From NCBI GenBank assembly GCA_903912795.1, contig CAIWIS010000237.1, forward strand, positions 1 to 64,000: a DNA stretch of 64,000 nt, read 5' to 3'. The stretch is from an uncultured Bacteroidales bacterium (GTDB lineage: Bacteria > Bacteroidota > Bacteroidia > Bacteroidales > Paludibacteraceae). The position numbers and the translations under genes are program-made. The notes below the pieces were generated by a model that saw only the letters and a program-made list of their open reading frames with translations, was not told the DNA's origin and did not search any database. Each line of letters opens with the position of its first letter. The stretch's first letter is position 1. Positions 44,267 to 51,668 of the stretch are shown one piece after another.

Positions 44267-44515
44267 ATGAAGAAAGAAGAAACGGCTTTTGAACAAGCTT
44301 GTCGAATAGCAATTGAAGAAGCATTTTCTAATATTTTTGCCGATGCGTATAAAATGGATAAATTAAAGATACCTAGAACTTTATGGAAACAAATATTTGT
44401 ATATCAGGACAAGGATGGTAACGAAGTTGAATTGACTACACCGCCCGAACAATTGATGTATACAGATTATGATCAATCCTTAGTCTATAAAGATTCATAT
44501 ATAACTCGTAAATAA
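44267..44515 (+). CDS. Small hypothetical protein
   Basis: 82 residues starting directly after the previous stop. DKDGNEVELTTPPEQLMYTD is the most distinctive part. Not recognised. Confidence 0.5.
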   Translation: MKKEETAFEQACRIAIEEAFSNIFADAYKMDKLKIPRTLWKQIFVYQDKDGNEVELTTPPEQLMYTDYDQSLVYKDSYITRK

Positions 44516-44532
44516 GATATTGTGGAGGAACT

Positions 44533-44751
44533 GTGTTTTCTTTCTTTAAAGTCTACTTTGTTGATGAAGGTAACAATAAACAAATAATGGATGCTGTTAT
44601 ATACGGTACAGTACAAACCCCATTATTTAATGTTGATGCTGTTGACTTATTCTTTAGACAAGGGTATATTAGAATTAATAAAACTGTGATACCTATAAAA
44701 CAAGTAATCAGGATTCAAGTAGAAGATGTCCAAGATCACATAGTCGATTAG
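44533..44751 (+). CDS. Small hypothetical protein
   Basis: 72 residues from a GTG supported by GGAGG 4 bases upstream. Beta-rich. AGTCGATT overlaps its stop. Not recognised. Confidence 0.5.
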   Translation: MFSFFKVYFVDEGNNKQIMDAVIYGTVQTPLFNVDAVDLFFRQGYIRINKTVIPIKQVIRIQVEDVQDHIVD

Positions 44752-44759
44752 GAATAATT

Positions 44760-45002
44760 ATGATACCATTAGGTGAGATTGTTATATTTTTAACTCCAAA
44801 AGCCTATAGTCGATTAGAACTTGGGCATTATATTAAAAATTTAGAAGAACTGGGTATTGAAGTTTGTACTACCCCTATGGTTTATATGAATATGTCCGAG
44901 GGTTGGACAGAAGAAGAGTGTGATAACGCGGTTTACATTATGCCGAAAACTAATGTAGAAAGTCAAACTAATGGACTTAATTTTAAGAAATCTATCTCTT
45001 AA
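44760..45002 (+). CDS. Small hypothetical protein
   Basis: 80 residues; EIVIFLTPKAYSRLELGHYI start. RBS is AGGA. Ends inside the next gene. Not recognised. Confidence 0.5.
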   Translation: MIPLGEIVIFLTPKAYSRLELGHYIKNLEELGIEVCTTPMVYMNMSEGWTEEECDNAVYIMPKTNVESQTNGLNFKKSIS

Positions 45003-45231
45003 ATATAAAGGTAAAAAAATTTGGGTAGACGTTTACGCTGCAACACGCGGTGGTACCCTATCTCCTGTTACCTTTTATTTTAAACATAAAGATAAATGGA
45101 TAGTGCCACTTGAAAGTCGATTAGGATTCTATGGTCCAGAAATGATTAAATACACGAGATTAAGGTATATAGCTAAAATAAACAATTTAACTTCCCATAC
45201 TACAATGTTTTTAGAAAGCCGCTATAAATAA
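44971..45231 (+). CDS. Small basic hypothetical protein
   Basis: 86 residues, basic, beta-rich. Overlaps the previous gene by 32 bases and has no clear RBS; a later start is possible. Last gene of the operon before the terminator. Confidence 0.45.
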   Translation: MDLILRNLSLKYKGKKIWVDVYAATRGGTLSPVTFYFKHKDKWIVPLESRLGFYGPEMIKYTRLRYIAKINNLTSHTTMFLESRYK

Positions 45232-45284
45232 AGTCAGAGATACCTAAAATTTTAACAAAACCGTACATTATATTGTTTTACATA

Positions 45285-45314
45285 GGGTTACCCATAACAG
45301 GGTAGCCCTTTTTT
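45285..45314 (+). terminator. Rho-independent terminator
   Basis: GGGTTACCC-ataaca-GGGTAGCCC, a 9-bp stem with one G-U pair, followed by T6. Ends the 42.3-45.2 kb plus operon just before the converging HNH gene. Confidence 0.85.
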
Positions 45315-45337
45315 ATTATCTACATTTATAGAGCGTT

Positions 45338-46288
45338 TTAGAGTGAAATAAGGGATTTCCAATTTTCATTGTCCATAGTCCCATCCCAAAGATTAGATTT
45401 TGACATATTTGTCTTAGGATTTAAATATTGCAAATTCCAAGGAACATGTAACCCGCAGACATCGGGATGATGTAATGGTATGATGTGGTCAACGTGGTTA
45501 TCGTTTTTATTTTCATAAAAGTCGATTAATTCTTTTTTATAAAATTTACTAATTTTTTGCTTACATTCTTTCTTTCTAATTTTTTTAAGTTCTTTTCGAG
45601 CTTTAATTGCTGCAGGGCTATGTCCAGATTTACAATAAATTCGATTTGAGCGTTTAGATTCAAATAGTTGATTACAAGTTGGACAGGTTTTATTATAAAC
45701 TTTTTTGTTATTTTCCAATTTAATTTTATGCGGTTTACAAGTATCAGAACAATACCGTTTCCGATTTAATGTTGGAGCACAGCAAGTTTTACATTTTGAT
45801 GAAGATTTGTGTTTATAGTGTTTTTTAACTTTACAAGAATTAGAACATACCTTTTGCTTGGAATAGAATGTTTCAAATTGTTTTAAACAAGTTTCACAAT
45901 TTTTAATAAAACTTTTACGCGGAGGTTTTATTTTTTTAGCACGTCGAGTTTTTTCTATTTCAGCATAACAATTAGGGCACACTCGACCATGCCAAAGTCT
46001 TCCGTCATCACCCTTATATATTCCTGAATTATGTTCATTCTTACCTAAATAGATTCGAGTAAATGTATTTAAACATATTCTACATTGCTTTTGTTCAGAT
46101 TCACCAATACTTGAAGCTGATCTTAAAAGTCGATTACGTTCTAGACGTTTAATTTTACAATCAGTACACACATTACTTGTCCAGATTTTATTAGGATGAT
46201 CTGGAAATTCAGTATAGCCTAAATTGGTCAAATTATAATATTTACTTTCTTTACAGCAAGTGCAAACTTTTTTATTTAATAGTTCCAT
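45338..46288 (-). CDS. HNH endonuclease with several zinc fingers
   Basis: 316 residues. Five or more Cys pairs (CTCC, CTDC, CRIC, CPNC, CETC, CKTCC, CPTC) spread over ~1-220, then an HNH nuclease: NHVDHIIPLHHPDVCGLHVP and WNLQYLNPKTNMSKSN. Likely a free-standing homing endonuclease. The ATG lies 2 bases after the promoter-like motif and has no RBS. Confidence 0.75.
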   Translation of the reverse strand: MELLNKKVCTCCKESKYYNLTNLGYTEFPDHPNKIWTSNVCTDCKIKRLERNRLLRSASSIGESEQKQCRICLNTFTRIYLGKNEHNSGIYKGDDGRLWHGRVCPNCYAEIEKTRRAKKIKPPRKSFIKNCETCLKQFETFYSKQKVCSNSCKVKKHYKHKSSSKCKTCCAPTLNRKRYCSDTCKPHKIKLENNKKVYNKTCPTCNQLFESKRSNRIYCKSGHSPAAIKARKELKKIRKKECKQKISKFYKKELIDFYENKNDNHVDHIIPLHHPDVCGLHVPWNLQYLNPKTNMSKSNLWDGTMDNENWKSLISL

Positions 46289-46304
46289 ATAAATACTTGT
46301 TAAC
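46285..46304 (-). promoter_or_regulatory. Promoter-like motif abutting the HNH start (copy 12)
   Basis: Minus strand: GTTAACAAGTATTT then ATATGG, where ATG is the start codon. The start codon sits at the same offset in the motif as in copy 4. Confidence 0.45.
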
Positions 46305-47031
46305 GATGTATGCGTGTAACTAGATAAAAGTCTAAACGTGTGTGTGAGCTATACACAATCTTTAATCATCTCATACCATCCTACCCCCCCCCTGCATCAA
46401 TCATGCCAATCCCTATATGATACACCGGCATATAACTTGCAATAGCATTAGGCATGCCAACTCATTAGGCATATAGATTGTATTATACAAATACTATTCC
46501 ACACAACACATTACACATTGGCATATAACTTGCATGTAGTTAATTCAATTAACATGTTGGCATAAGCTTTGCATACTTTTGTTAATGCGAACTTGTGAGC
46601 ATTAATTTTGCATATTCAATATTCCAATATGGAATAATATTATAAGTGAATAAGTTCTAATCGACTGTGTCTGAGTGAGTGTACTTCGTATCCTATCTCT
46701 TTCTTATTCATTCTTACATCTAATCGACTATTCTCATCTTTATATAATCGACTTACTTTGAGACAATCGACTCTTGATTCGTCCATATATCGTTTATACA
46801 GCATGATATCAATAAGCCTATACATCACTAGTCTACACCTTAGATCGTCAATCCTAAGCTAAGTCTGTGCGTCTCAATATAGTATATACTAAGTGACAAT
46901 TAATGTCATTGTGTTTATAAGTTCTACATCACTTAAGCTATTAATATCTTTCAGGATTATATAATGTTCTTTAATTGTCTATAAGTTTTTCACAATTTTA
47001 GTCATTAACTCAAATATATTAGACTTAAGCA
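46305..47031 (+). other. Gene-free region with tandem TGGCAT-N5-CTTGCA motifs
   Basis: 727 bases without a credible gene. A C9 run sits at 46384-46392. Five spaced elements follow: CGGCATATAACTTGCA (46426), AGGCATATAGATTGTA (46467, degenerate), TTGGCATATAACTTGCA (46518), TTGGCATAAGCTTTGCA (46557) and GAGCATTAATTTTGCA (46597). All keep 12 bases between the G of GGC and the G of TGC. Further on there is ATTCC-aatat-GGAAT and the AATCGACT cluster. Confidence 0.6.
46657..46772 (+). repeat. Cluster of four AATCGACT octamers
   Basis: Copies start at 46659, 46722, 46746 and 46765. The complement AGTCGATT occurs singly at 38304, 42217, 44742, 44808, 45115, 45520 and 46128, and AATCGACT again at 20450. 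Several sit near sigma70 promoters. Possible protein-binding site. Confidence 0.4.
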
Positions 47032-47047
47032 TGGCATCGACCTTGCT
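47032..47047 (+). promoter_or_regulatory. Sigma54-like promoter 1
   Basis: TGGCATCGACCTTGCT: fits TGGCAC-N5-TTGCW with GG and GC 12 bases apart. Followed by TATATAGT and, 30 bases on, by GAGG and the ATG at 47077. A weaker sigma70 reading (ATGGCA-17-TATTAT) overlaps. Confidence 0.5.
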
Positions 47048-47076
47048 ATATAGTATTATATCAAGTGAGGTATAAA

Positions 47077-47292
47077 ATGATGGATAAAATAATTATAAAC
47101 AAAGCACAGACACAAGCTACTATATACTTTAATGATGGCCGTCAATTTAATTTACACCATAGTGACGGTTTAGTGTTAGACTTAATACAAGACTTATTCT
47201 ATGGATTATCTCGTGTTGAATCAAGTCTAGAGGTCACTCAAGTTATTGAAAACGATAGTCAATTATCTTTTGACTTTATGAAAGTTGGATAA
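47077..47292 (+). CDS. Small hypothetical protein
   Basis: 71 residues. Start at 47077 by GAGG 7 bases upstream; the GTG at 47065 overlaps that site. Beta-hairpin start (ATIYFNDGRQFNL). First gene behind the sigma54-like site. Not recognised. Confidence 0.6.
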   Translation: MMDKIIINKAQTQATIYFNDGRQFNLHHSDGLVLDLIQDLFYGLSRVESSLEVTQVIENDSQLSFDFMKVG

Positions 47293-47293
47293 T

Positions 47294-47362
47294 ATGTTAA
47301 CCGCGTCAATTATATTTTTTATTTATTTTATGATATTAGAAAAATTAACTGGGAGTTACTAA
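47294..47362 (+). CDS. 22-residue hydrophobic micro-ORF
   Basis: Starts 1 base after the previous stop and is mostly hydrophobic (SIIFFIYFMILEKL). Its stop overlaps the next ATG (TAATG), so it may be a coupled leader peptide. Confidence 0.35.
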   Translation: MLTASIIFFIYFMILEKLTGSY

Positions 47363-47481
47363 TGGACAGACTTATAACCTTTTTTGTTGTACTTATGGCT
47401 TTAATTTTAATAAATGAAACTATGACAATATTGTCACTTGATACCCAAAAGAATATTGAAACAATTTTAATTAATAAATAA
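47362..47481 (+). CDS. 39-residue membrane micro-protein
   Basis: One membrane helix (LITFFVVLMALILI) and a soluble tail. RBS GGGAG 6 bases upstream. Unknown function. Confidence 0.5.
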   Translation: MDRLITFFVVLMALILINETMTILSLDTQKNIETILINK

Positions 47482-47495
47482 TATTAGGAGTTTAT

Positions 47496-47687
47496 ATGGG
47501 AAACTATTATCAAAATCAATTAAAAAAATTGACTAATTTTAAAGCGATTAATATTAAATTAAGTGACTTTGAAGGCAATTCAACTAATAACATGGACTTA
47601 AATCTTGAGTCAATTCAAACACTTAAGGCATTTTTGTCTAAACTTGAAACGGACTTAATTAAAGCTAACGTAAAGAGTGAGGTTTAA
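47496..47687 (+). CDS. Small hypothetical protein
   Basis: 63 residues, RBS AGGAG. Helical second half (LESIQTLKAFLSKLETDLIK). Not recognised. Confidence 0.6.
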   Translation: MGNYYQNQLKKLTNFKAINIKLSDFEGNSTNNMDLNLESIQTLKAFLSKLETDLIKANVKSEV

Positions 47688-47692
47688 TTTAT

Positions 47693-47881
47693 ATGGCATT
47701 AAGTTTGCATGACATTAAAATCATTCAATACAGGAATAAAATTGTCACAAGACTTCGTTCTAGAGTAAAGCATTTTGGCACTAAATTAAATTATTATGAG
47801 ATTAGGTTATCTCAAATTGATGCAGCTTATCCTGAATTAAGAGGTAAAGGTATTATAGACTTGAAAGGTGTTTCAAAATGA
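47693..47881 (+). CDS. Small basic hypothetical protein
   Basis: 62 residues, basic helical start (KIIQYRNKIVTRLRSRVKHF). Possibly nucleic-acid binding. Overlaps the next ATG. Confidence 0.55.
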   Translation: MALSLHDIKIIQYRNKIVTRLRSRVKHFGTKLNYYEIRLSQIDAAYPELRGKGIIDLKGVSK

Positions 47882-47991
47882 AAATATATATAGTTAGATC
47901 AATTAAATCGTCGTCTCAATATAAAACATTCACTAAGCGTCTAGATGCAATACGTTTCATTATGAGACATCCCGAATATTATATGGAATAA
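47878..47991 (+). CDS. 37-residue hypothetical protein
   Basis: MKIYIVRSIKSSSQYKTFTK... ending RHPEYYME. Starts in an ATGA overlap with the previous stop; AAAGG upstream. Last gene before the structured region. Confidence 0.5.
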   Translation: MKIYIVRSIKSSSQYKTFTKRLDAIRFIMRHPEYYME

Positions 47992-48029
47992 ATAGAGTAC
48001 ACCGTGAAATTATTGTGGACACAGCGTAA

Positions 48030-48261
48030 AGCGTTCGACGCTGCGAGCGTCTCACTTTGAAGCGCGATAACTTGTCTCATTCTGGACATAGCAAGGCCAC
48101 TACGGCACGTTTTGTTTCAGTTTGAGACATCATGCTATGTCTTAATTCAAACTTAATGTTTCATAGCTAGAAATCTCATTTTGAGACTTCAGTCGAGTAT
48201 TGACTCGGTGTAGTGAGCTTGACTCACTCTTTGCCTATCCCTTGCGGTATCACTATGAAAC
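48030..48261 (+). ncRNA. Densely structured non-coding locus
   Basis: No ORF. Hairpins in order: GACGCT-gcg-AGCGTC (48037-48051); GACATAGCA (48085) with TGCTATGTC (48133), 9 bp; then a junction closed by GTTTCATAG (48158) and CTATGAAAC (48253), 9 bp, enclosing TCTCA-ttt-TGAGA (48174), CGAGT-attg-ACTCG (48194) and AGTGAG-cttga-CTCACT (48212). The last set forms a cloverleaf-like 104-base element. It is G/C-richer than its surroundings. Could be an RNA (either strand), a replication origin or a protein-binding scaffold. Promoter-like copy 13 on the minus strand faces it. Confidence 0.5.
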
Positions 48262-48299
48262 AACGCGGCAGCCTTGATTTTTAAACTAATACTGGCACG

Positions 48300-48320
48300 T
48301 TTCTTTAATAACTTGTTAAT
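48300..48320 (-). promoter_or_regulatory. Promoter-like motif facing the structured locus (copy 13)
   Basis: Minus strand: ATTAACAAGTTATT then AAAGAAAC. It is the only copy with no protein gene close downstream; a transcript would run into the hairpin region 48265-48030. Confidence 0.4.
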
Positions 48321-48479
48321 AATAACATGTTTTAATATGATATGTCAAACTTATTTTTTTATAAATAAGTTATACAGCAAGCAAGTTATTGATTTTATTT
48401 TGTTAATTGAATTATTTATAAAAACATATATAAGTTATACACTGAAAATATTGTTAACTCTCATATATTTGATTTAACC

Positions 48480-48496
48480 TTGGCATCTCGCTTGCT
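48480..48496 (+). promoter_or_regulatory. Sigma54-like promoter 2, before the amidoligase
   Basis: TTGGCATCTCGCTTGCT followed by ATATAGT: matches the sigma54 -24/-12 consensus with exact spacing and shares TGGCATC...CTTGCTATATAGT with site 1. Start codon is 45 bases downstream. The 48262-48479 stretch before it is AT-rich with two AAGTTATAC words and no gene. Confidence 0.55.
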
Positions 48497-48541
48497 ATAT
48501 AGTTAAGTATCGAGTAACTGATAAAAAAAAAGGATGTAAAC

Positions 48542-49567
48542 ATGAAAAACTTTAAAATTGAAAATAATAAAATCGTTATAGACATGAGCGCGATTAAGTC
48601 AAAAAAGCATTTATACAATTTTAATATGATGGTCGGCAAAAATAAACTTAACGATGCGCTGTCTTATCTTGATTCGTTTAATGGTGTCAGAGCGAGAAAT
48701 CTTTCCTTTAATTCGAATAAAAATTCATTGTGTCGAGATGTATTAAATGTAAATAAAGACAAATATTTTAAAATATATAACTCAATGTTAGATGCTAATA
48801 AACAACACAATCCGATTTCTTTTGATACGCAATATTTTGGCGTGGAAATTGAGTGTTTTATACCTTATATTGCAACGTGTACTAATGGCGATATAGATGA
48901 TTCGACACATAGCAATCAACGCGAATTAAAAAAATTGTTTAGCCAAAACAAAATTAAGTTTGCCACTGTAAAAAGCGACGGTTCAATTCGAGAAACTGAA
49001 GGTCACTTTCCGGTTGAAATTACAATTTTGACAAAATTTAACGACACATCAAATTTGCAAAAAGCATGTGAATTATTAAACAATTTAGGCGCAAAAGTGA
49101 ATAAATCGTGCGGTTTACATGTGCATTTAGACTCGCGTAATTTGAGCGAAAGTCAAGTTTTAGAAATTGGGAAAAATTTTAAAAAAGCTTTACCCGTTTT
49201 ATTAAAGATGGTTCCTAAATCGAGACGCGATAATTCGTATTGCAGAGCGTCTGTCTCAAAAATGTCAGGACAAAGATATCATGCTGTAAATTTAACAGCG
49301 TTTAGTAAATATAAAACAATTGAAATTCGATTGCACAGCTCAACAACTGATTTTAATAAAATTATGAACTGGGCTAATTTACTTAACGCCATTAAAAAAA
49401 GTACGATCAAAAAAACTTGTCAAAATATTAATGATTTAACAGACTACATTAAAATTGACGAAAATTTATTAGAATATGTCGCACAACGCACAGCATTATT
49501 TAATGGCGAGAGTGACATATCAATTTCAGCGAAAGATCTAGATAATACCGACAGTAACGCAGCATAA
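48542..49567 (+). CDS. Amidoligase (COOH-NH2 ligase) of the Amidoligase_2 family
   Basis: 341 residues. Glutamine-synthetase-fold motifs: YFGVEIECFIPY (~95-110), KSDGSIRETEGHFPVEI, GLHVHLDSRN, then KTIEIRLHSSTTDF. These are the metal/ATP-binding strands of the family. It should join a carboxylate to an amine using ATP; the substrate is unknown. RBS AAAGGATG. It lies 32 bases before a class II amidotransferase, a pairing reported in phages, so ammonia from glutamine may be the amine source. Confidence 0.8.
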   Translation: MKNFKIENNKIVIDMSAIKSKKHLYNFNMMVGKNKLNDALSYLDSFNGVRARNLSFNSNKNSLCRDVLNVNKDKYFKIYNSMLDANKQHNPISFDTQYFGVEIECFIPYIATCTNGDIDDSTHSNQRELKKLFSQNKIKFATVKSDGSIRETEGHFPVEITILTKFNDTSNLQKACELLNNLGAKVNKSCGLHVHLDSRNLSESQVLEIGKNFKKALPVLLKMVPKSRRDNSYCRASVSKMSGQRYHAVNLTAFSKYKTIEIRLHSSTTDFNKIMNWANLLNAIKKSTIKKTCQNINDLTDYIKIDENLLEYVAQRTALFNGESDISISAKDLDNTDSNAA

Positions 49568-49599
49568 TTTTTTTTAATTAATTTTTAAAGGAGTTTTAT

Positions 49600-50637
49600 A
49601 TGTGTAAAATTTTTGTATTAACGAATATGAATAAAATTAAAAAAGTTGACAATACTATTAATACGATTATGAATAATCTTGCATATTATGAAAAAGATGG
49701 ACTAGGCTACACTATTCAAGGGAGTGACGGCATTTTTGGCGAAAGAAGTACAGACACTAAAAATTTTAGTACTTCATTCGAGCAACCGATGTTAACTTTA
49801 CCTTTTTTAGAACAATCCTATAACCGCTTTGGAGTTAAATCTGAAATTATTGGCGGGGGAATATTTCACGGCCGAACATCAACTAATCACAAAAATATAA
49901 CTAATACGCATCCGATCAATAAACATGGATGGTCACTTATTCATAACGGCGTTGTAACCAACCACGGTCCAGAATATAAGCAACACACAACTAACGATAG
50001 CGAGCATTTAGTCGAATTAATAGGAACTGTAGGAATCAAAGGCATTGAACGCTATTTAACCGGATATTATGCCGCTGCAGCATTTAGTCCAGACAATAAA
50101 TTGCATATATTTAGAGATAGTATTGCAACGCTTTATTTTTGTCATATTCAAAGTATTGATTCGTACGCTATAGCGACAACTATGGACTTATTACAAGACA
50201 CACTCGCTGAATTAAAATTAAAACATAGCAAAATCTCAGCAATTAAAGACAATCAATATATTGTGTTAAATAAAAATATTATTGAAAGTGTTCAAACTAT
50301 TAAACCGAAAGGCCGCACAGCATACGAATCGAAATATTCGGAGTTAAGTCTCGGTCGTAAATTAGACATAACAGAACATATTAGTCAAGAAATGACACTA
50401 TTAAGTTTAGTTGAAAATGATTCAACTTATACTGAATCGCAACTATTATTTATTGAAGAAATAAAAAACTATGCGGATCATACTTACACGTTTTTAGATT
50501 TTAGAGGCAATGCTTTGACGCTAGCAGACTTTAACGCGTTAGAACTTGACGAAAAATTTATTTGTACGGTAATTAGATCTGACGGCACAGTAGTCAATGC
50601 GTATGACTATCATACCGATCGTATTTACATGGGCTAG
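49600..50637 (+). CDS. Class II glutamine amidotransferase
   Basis: 345 residues. Ntn-type glutaminase: Cys2 nucleophile right after Met, HGRTST (~90-95), LIHNGVVTNHG (~114-124) and NDSEH (~132), followed by GYYAAAAFSPDNKLHIFRDS. The domain covers ~1-230; the rest lacks a synthase domain, so it is a free-standing ammonia donor, presumably for the amidoligase upstream. Strong RBS AAAGGAG. Confidence 0.8.
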   Translation: MCKIFVLTNMNKIKKVDNTINTIMNNLAYYEKDGLGYTIQGSDGIFGERSTDTKNFSTSFEQPMLTLPFLEQSYNRFGVKSEIIGGGIFHGRTSTNHKNITNTHPINKHGWSLIHNGVVTNHGPEYKQHTTNDSEHLVELIGTVGIKGIERYLTGYYAAAAFSPDNKLHIFRDSIATLYFCHIQSIDSYAIATTMDLLQDTLAELKLKHSKISAIKDNQYIVLNKNIIESVQTIKPKGRTAYESKYSELSLGRKLDITEHISQEMTLLSLVENDSTYTESQLLFIEEIKNYADHTYTFLDFRGNALTLADFNALELDEKFICTVIRSDGTVVNAYDYHTDRIYMG

Positions 50638-50670
50638 TTGTATTAAAAAATATTAAAAAAAGGGTAAAAA

Positions 50671-50913
50671 ATGAAACCGCTACACTACAAAGGTGAGTTT
50701 AGTCTTTTAACTTTGAAAACTGATAATATTGAAACGCTAAACACTTTTTTAAAAAAATTAGTGTCAAAACAGCAAGTAATTAAGAGACCATACAAAAGAC
50801 AATATAAGTTCGCTTTAATACATTTCACCGATCAAGGACGTTTTACGGACCAAATTTTTGACATGGGTGACAAAATATATTGTAAACCGTTTGACTCTAT
50901 AATTAGAGACTAA
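50671..50913 (+). CDS. Small protein behind the amidoligase pair
   Basis: 80 residues, basic, alpha/beta (FALIHFTDQGRFTDQIFDMG). RBS AAAAGGG. Could be a third component or a substrate carrier of the cassette, by position only. Confidence 0.5.
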   Translation: MKPLHYKGEFSLLTLKTDNIETLNTFLKKLVSKQQVIKRPYKRQYKFALIHFTDQGRFTDQIFDMGDKIYCKPFDSIIRD

Positions 50914-50955
50914 TCACACATACGCGCGTTTGCGTTCCTAAAAGGAGACATATAT

Positions 50956-51204
50956 ATGAGACATTTAGACATAATTAAAGCTTCAAAAAATCAAGATAAT
51001 AGTTTAATGATTGCCACAATCACCGGAAACAATTTTGGCGATCAAATAATTGAATTCAGAACTTATGGGATATGTGAAAAGCGAAATGATTTAACATTTT
51101 GGGGATATATCACGCAAAGCACTGTAATTAATTGCGAGGGTGATCACTGGTCACATGATTTTATAATTAAGCACGGTAAACAACTTTATAAAAAAGGAAA
51201 ATAA
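50956..51204 (+). CDS. Small hypothetical protein
   Basis: 82 residues, beta-rich (MIATITGNNFGDQIIEFRTY). First gene led by the (CG)n cassette. Not recognised. Confidence 0.55.
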   Translation: MRHLDIIKASKNQDNSLMIATITGNNFGDQIIEFRTYGICEKRNDLTFWGYITQSTVINCEGDHWSHDFIIKHGKQLYKKGK

Positions 51205-51206
51205 AA

Positions 51207-51326
51207 ATGAAAACAATTTTTGAATTATTTAATAAACAAACTGGCGAAATTATTTTTTTAAATCGAATACAATTTGATAAACTTAATTTGAATAAATTTG
51301 TTTTGTTAACTGTCGTCAGTAAATAA
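51207..51326 (+). CDS. 39-residue hypothetical protein
   Basis: MKTIFELFNKQTGEIIFLNR... with RBS AAAGGA. No recognised domain. Confidence 0.45.
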   Translation: MKTIFELFNKQTGEIIFLNRIQFDKLNLNKFVLLTVVSK

Positions 51327-51358
51327 AATAAACGCTTTAAAATAAAGGATGTAAATAT

Positions 51359-51487
51359 ATGTTCAAATTATTTGCCACACGTCAATATTCGACTTATGAA
51401 CAGTCTTTCATGTCTTGGGTTGACGCTGATATTAAAAGTAAATTTTTGGCGTCACAAGGCTTTACTGTGACAATAACAAGGTGTTAA
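51359..51487 (+). CDS. 42-residue hypothetical protein
   Basis: MFKLFATRQYSTYEQSFMSW... RBS AAAGGATG. No recognised domain. Confidence 0.45.
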   Translation: MFKLFATRQYSTYEQSFMSWVDADIKSKFLASQGFTVTITRC

Positions 51488-51488
51488 C

Positions 51489-51668
51489 ATGTTTGACTAT
51501 TATATAGAAATAATATTATTAATATGCATTTTATATTTAATATTTGATGTTTATCAAGCGTTTTTCAAACAAGGTGAGTCAATGTCCGATGACGATTTAA
51601 TGTCCAGATATATTGAACACCAAAGGCGCATACGCGCGCGTACTTTCCTAAAGGGGAATAAAAAATGA
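51489..51668 (+). CDS. Small membrane protein whose end is encoded by the repeat
   Basis: 59 residues: membrane helix (EIILLICILYLIFDVYQAFF), acidic middle, then RRIRARTFLKGNKK, which is simply the (CG)n cassette read in frame. The natural stop was probably lost or the cassette was inserted into its 3' end. Overlaps the next ATG (ATGA). Confidence 0.5.
   Translation: MFDYYIEIILLICILYLIFDVYQAFFKQGESMSDDDLMSRYIEHQRRIRARTFLKGNKK

Noticed and set aside
46384..46392. Run of nine C in an AT-rich region
   Set aside because: Striking, but may be a sequencing or slippage artefact; no function can be supported.
46640..46828. 62-residue minus-strand ORF in the gene-free region
   Set aside because: It has no RBS and its sequence is produced by the AATCGACT repeats; composition is not protein-like.
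47032..47076. Reading site 1 as a sigma70 promoter (ATGGCA-17-TATTAT)
   Set aside because: Possible, but the parallel site at 48480 would have TTAAGT as -10, whereas the GG-12-GC geometry is kept in both; sigma54-like is the better common explanation.
48158..48261. Resemblance of CATAGCTAGAAAT and CTCGGTG words to Cas9 tracrRNA
   Set aside because: Only short word matches; no cas genes, no repeat-spacer array and the hairpins differ.
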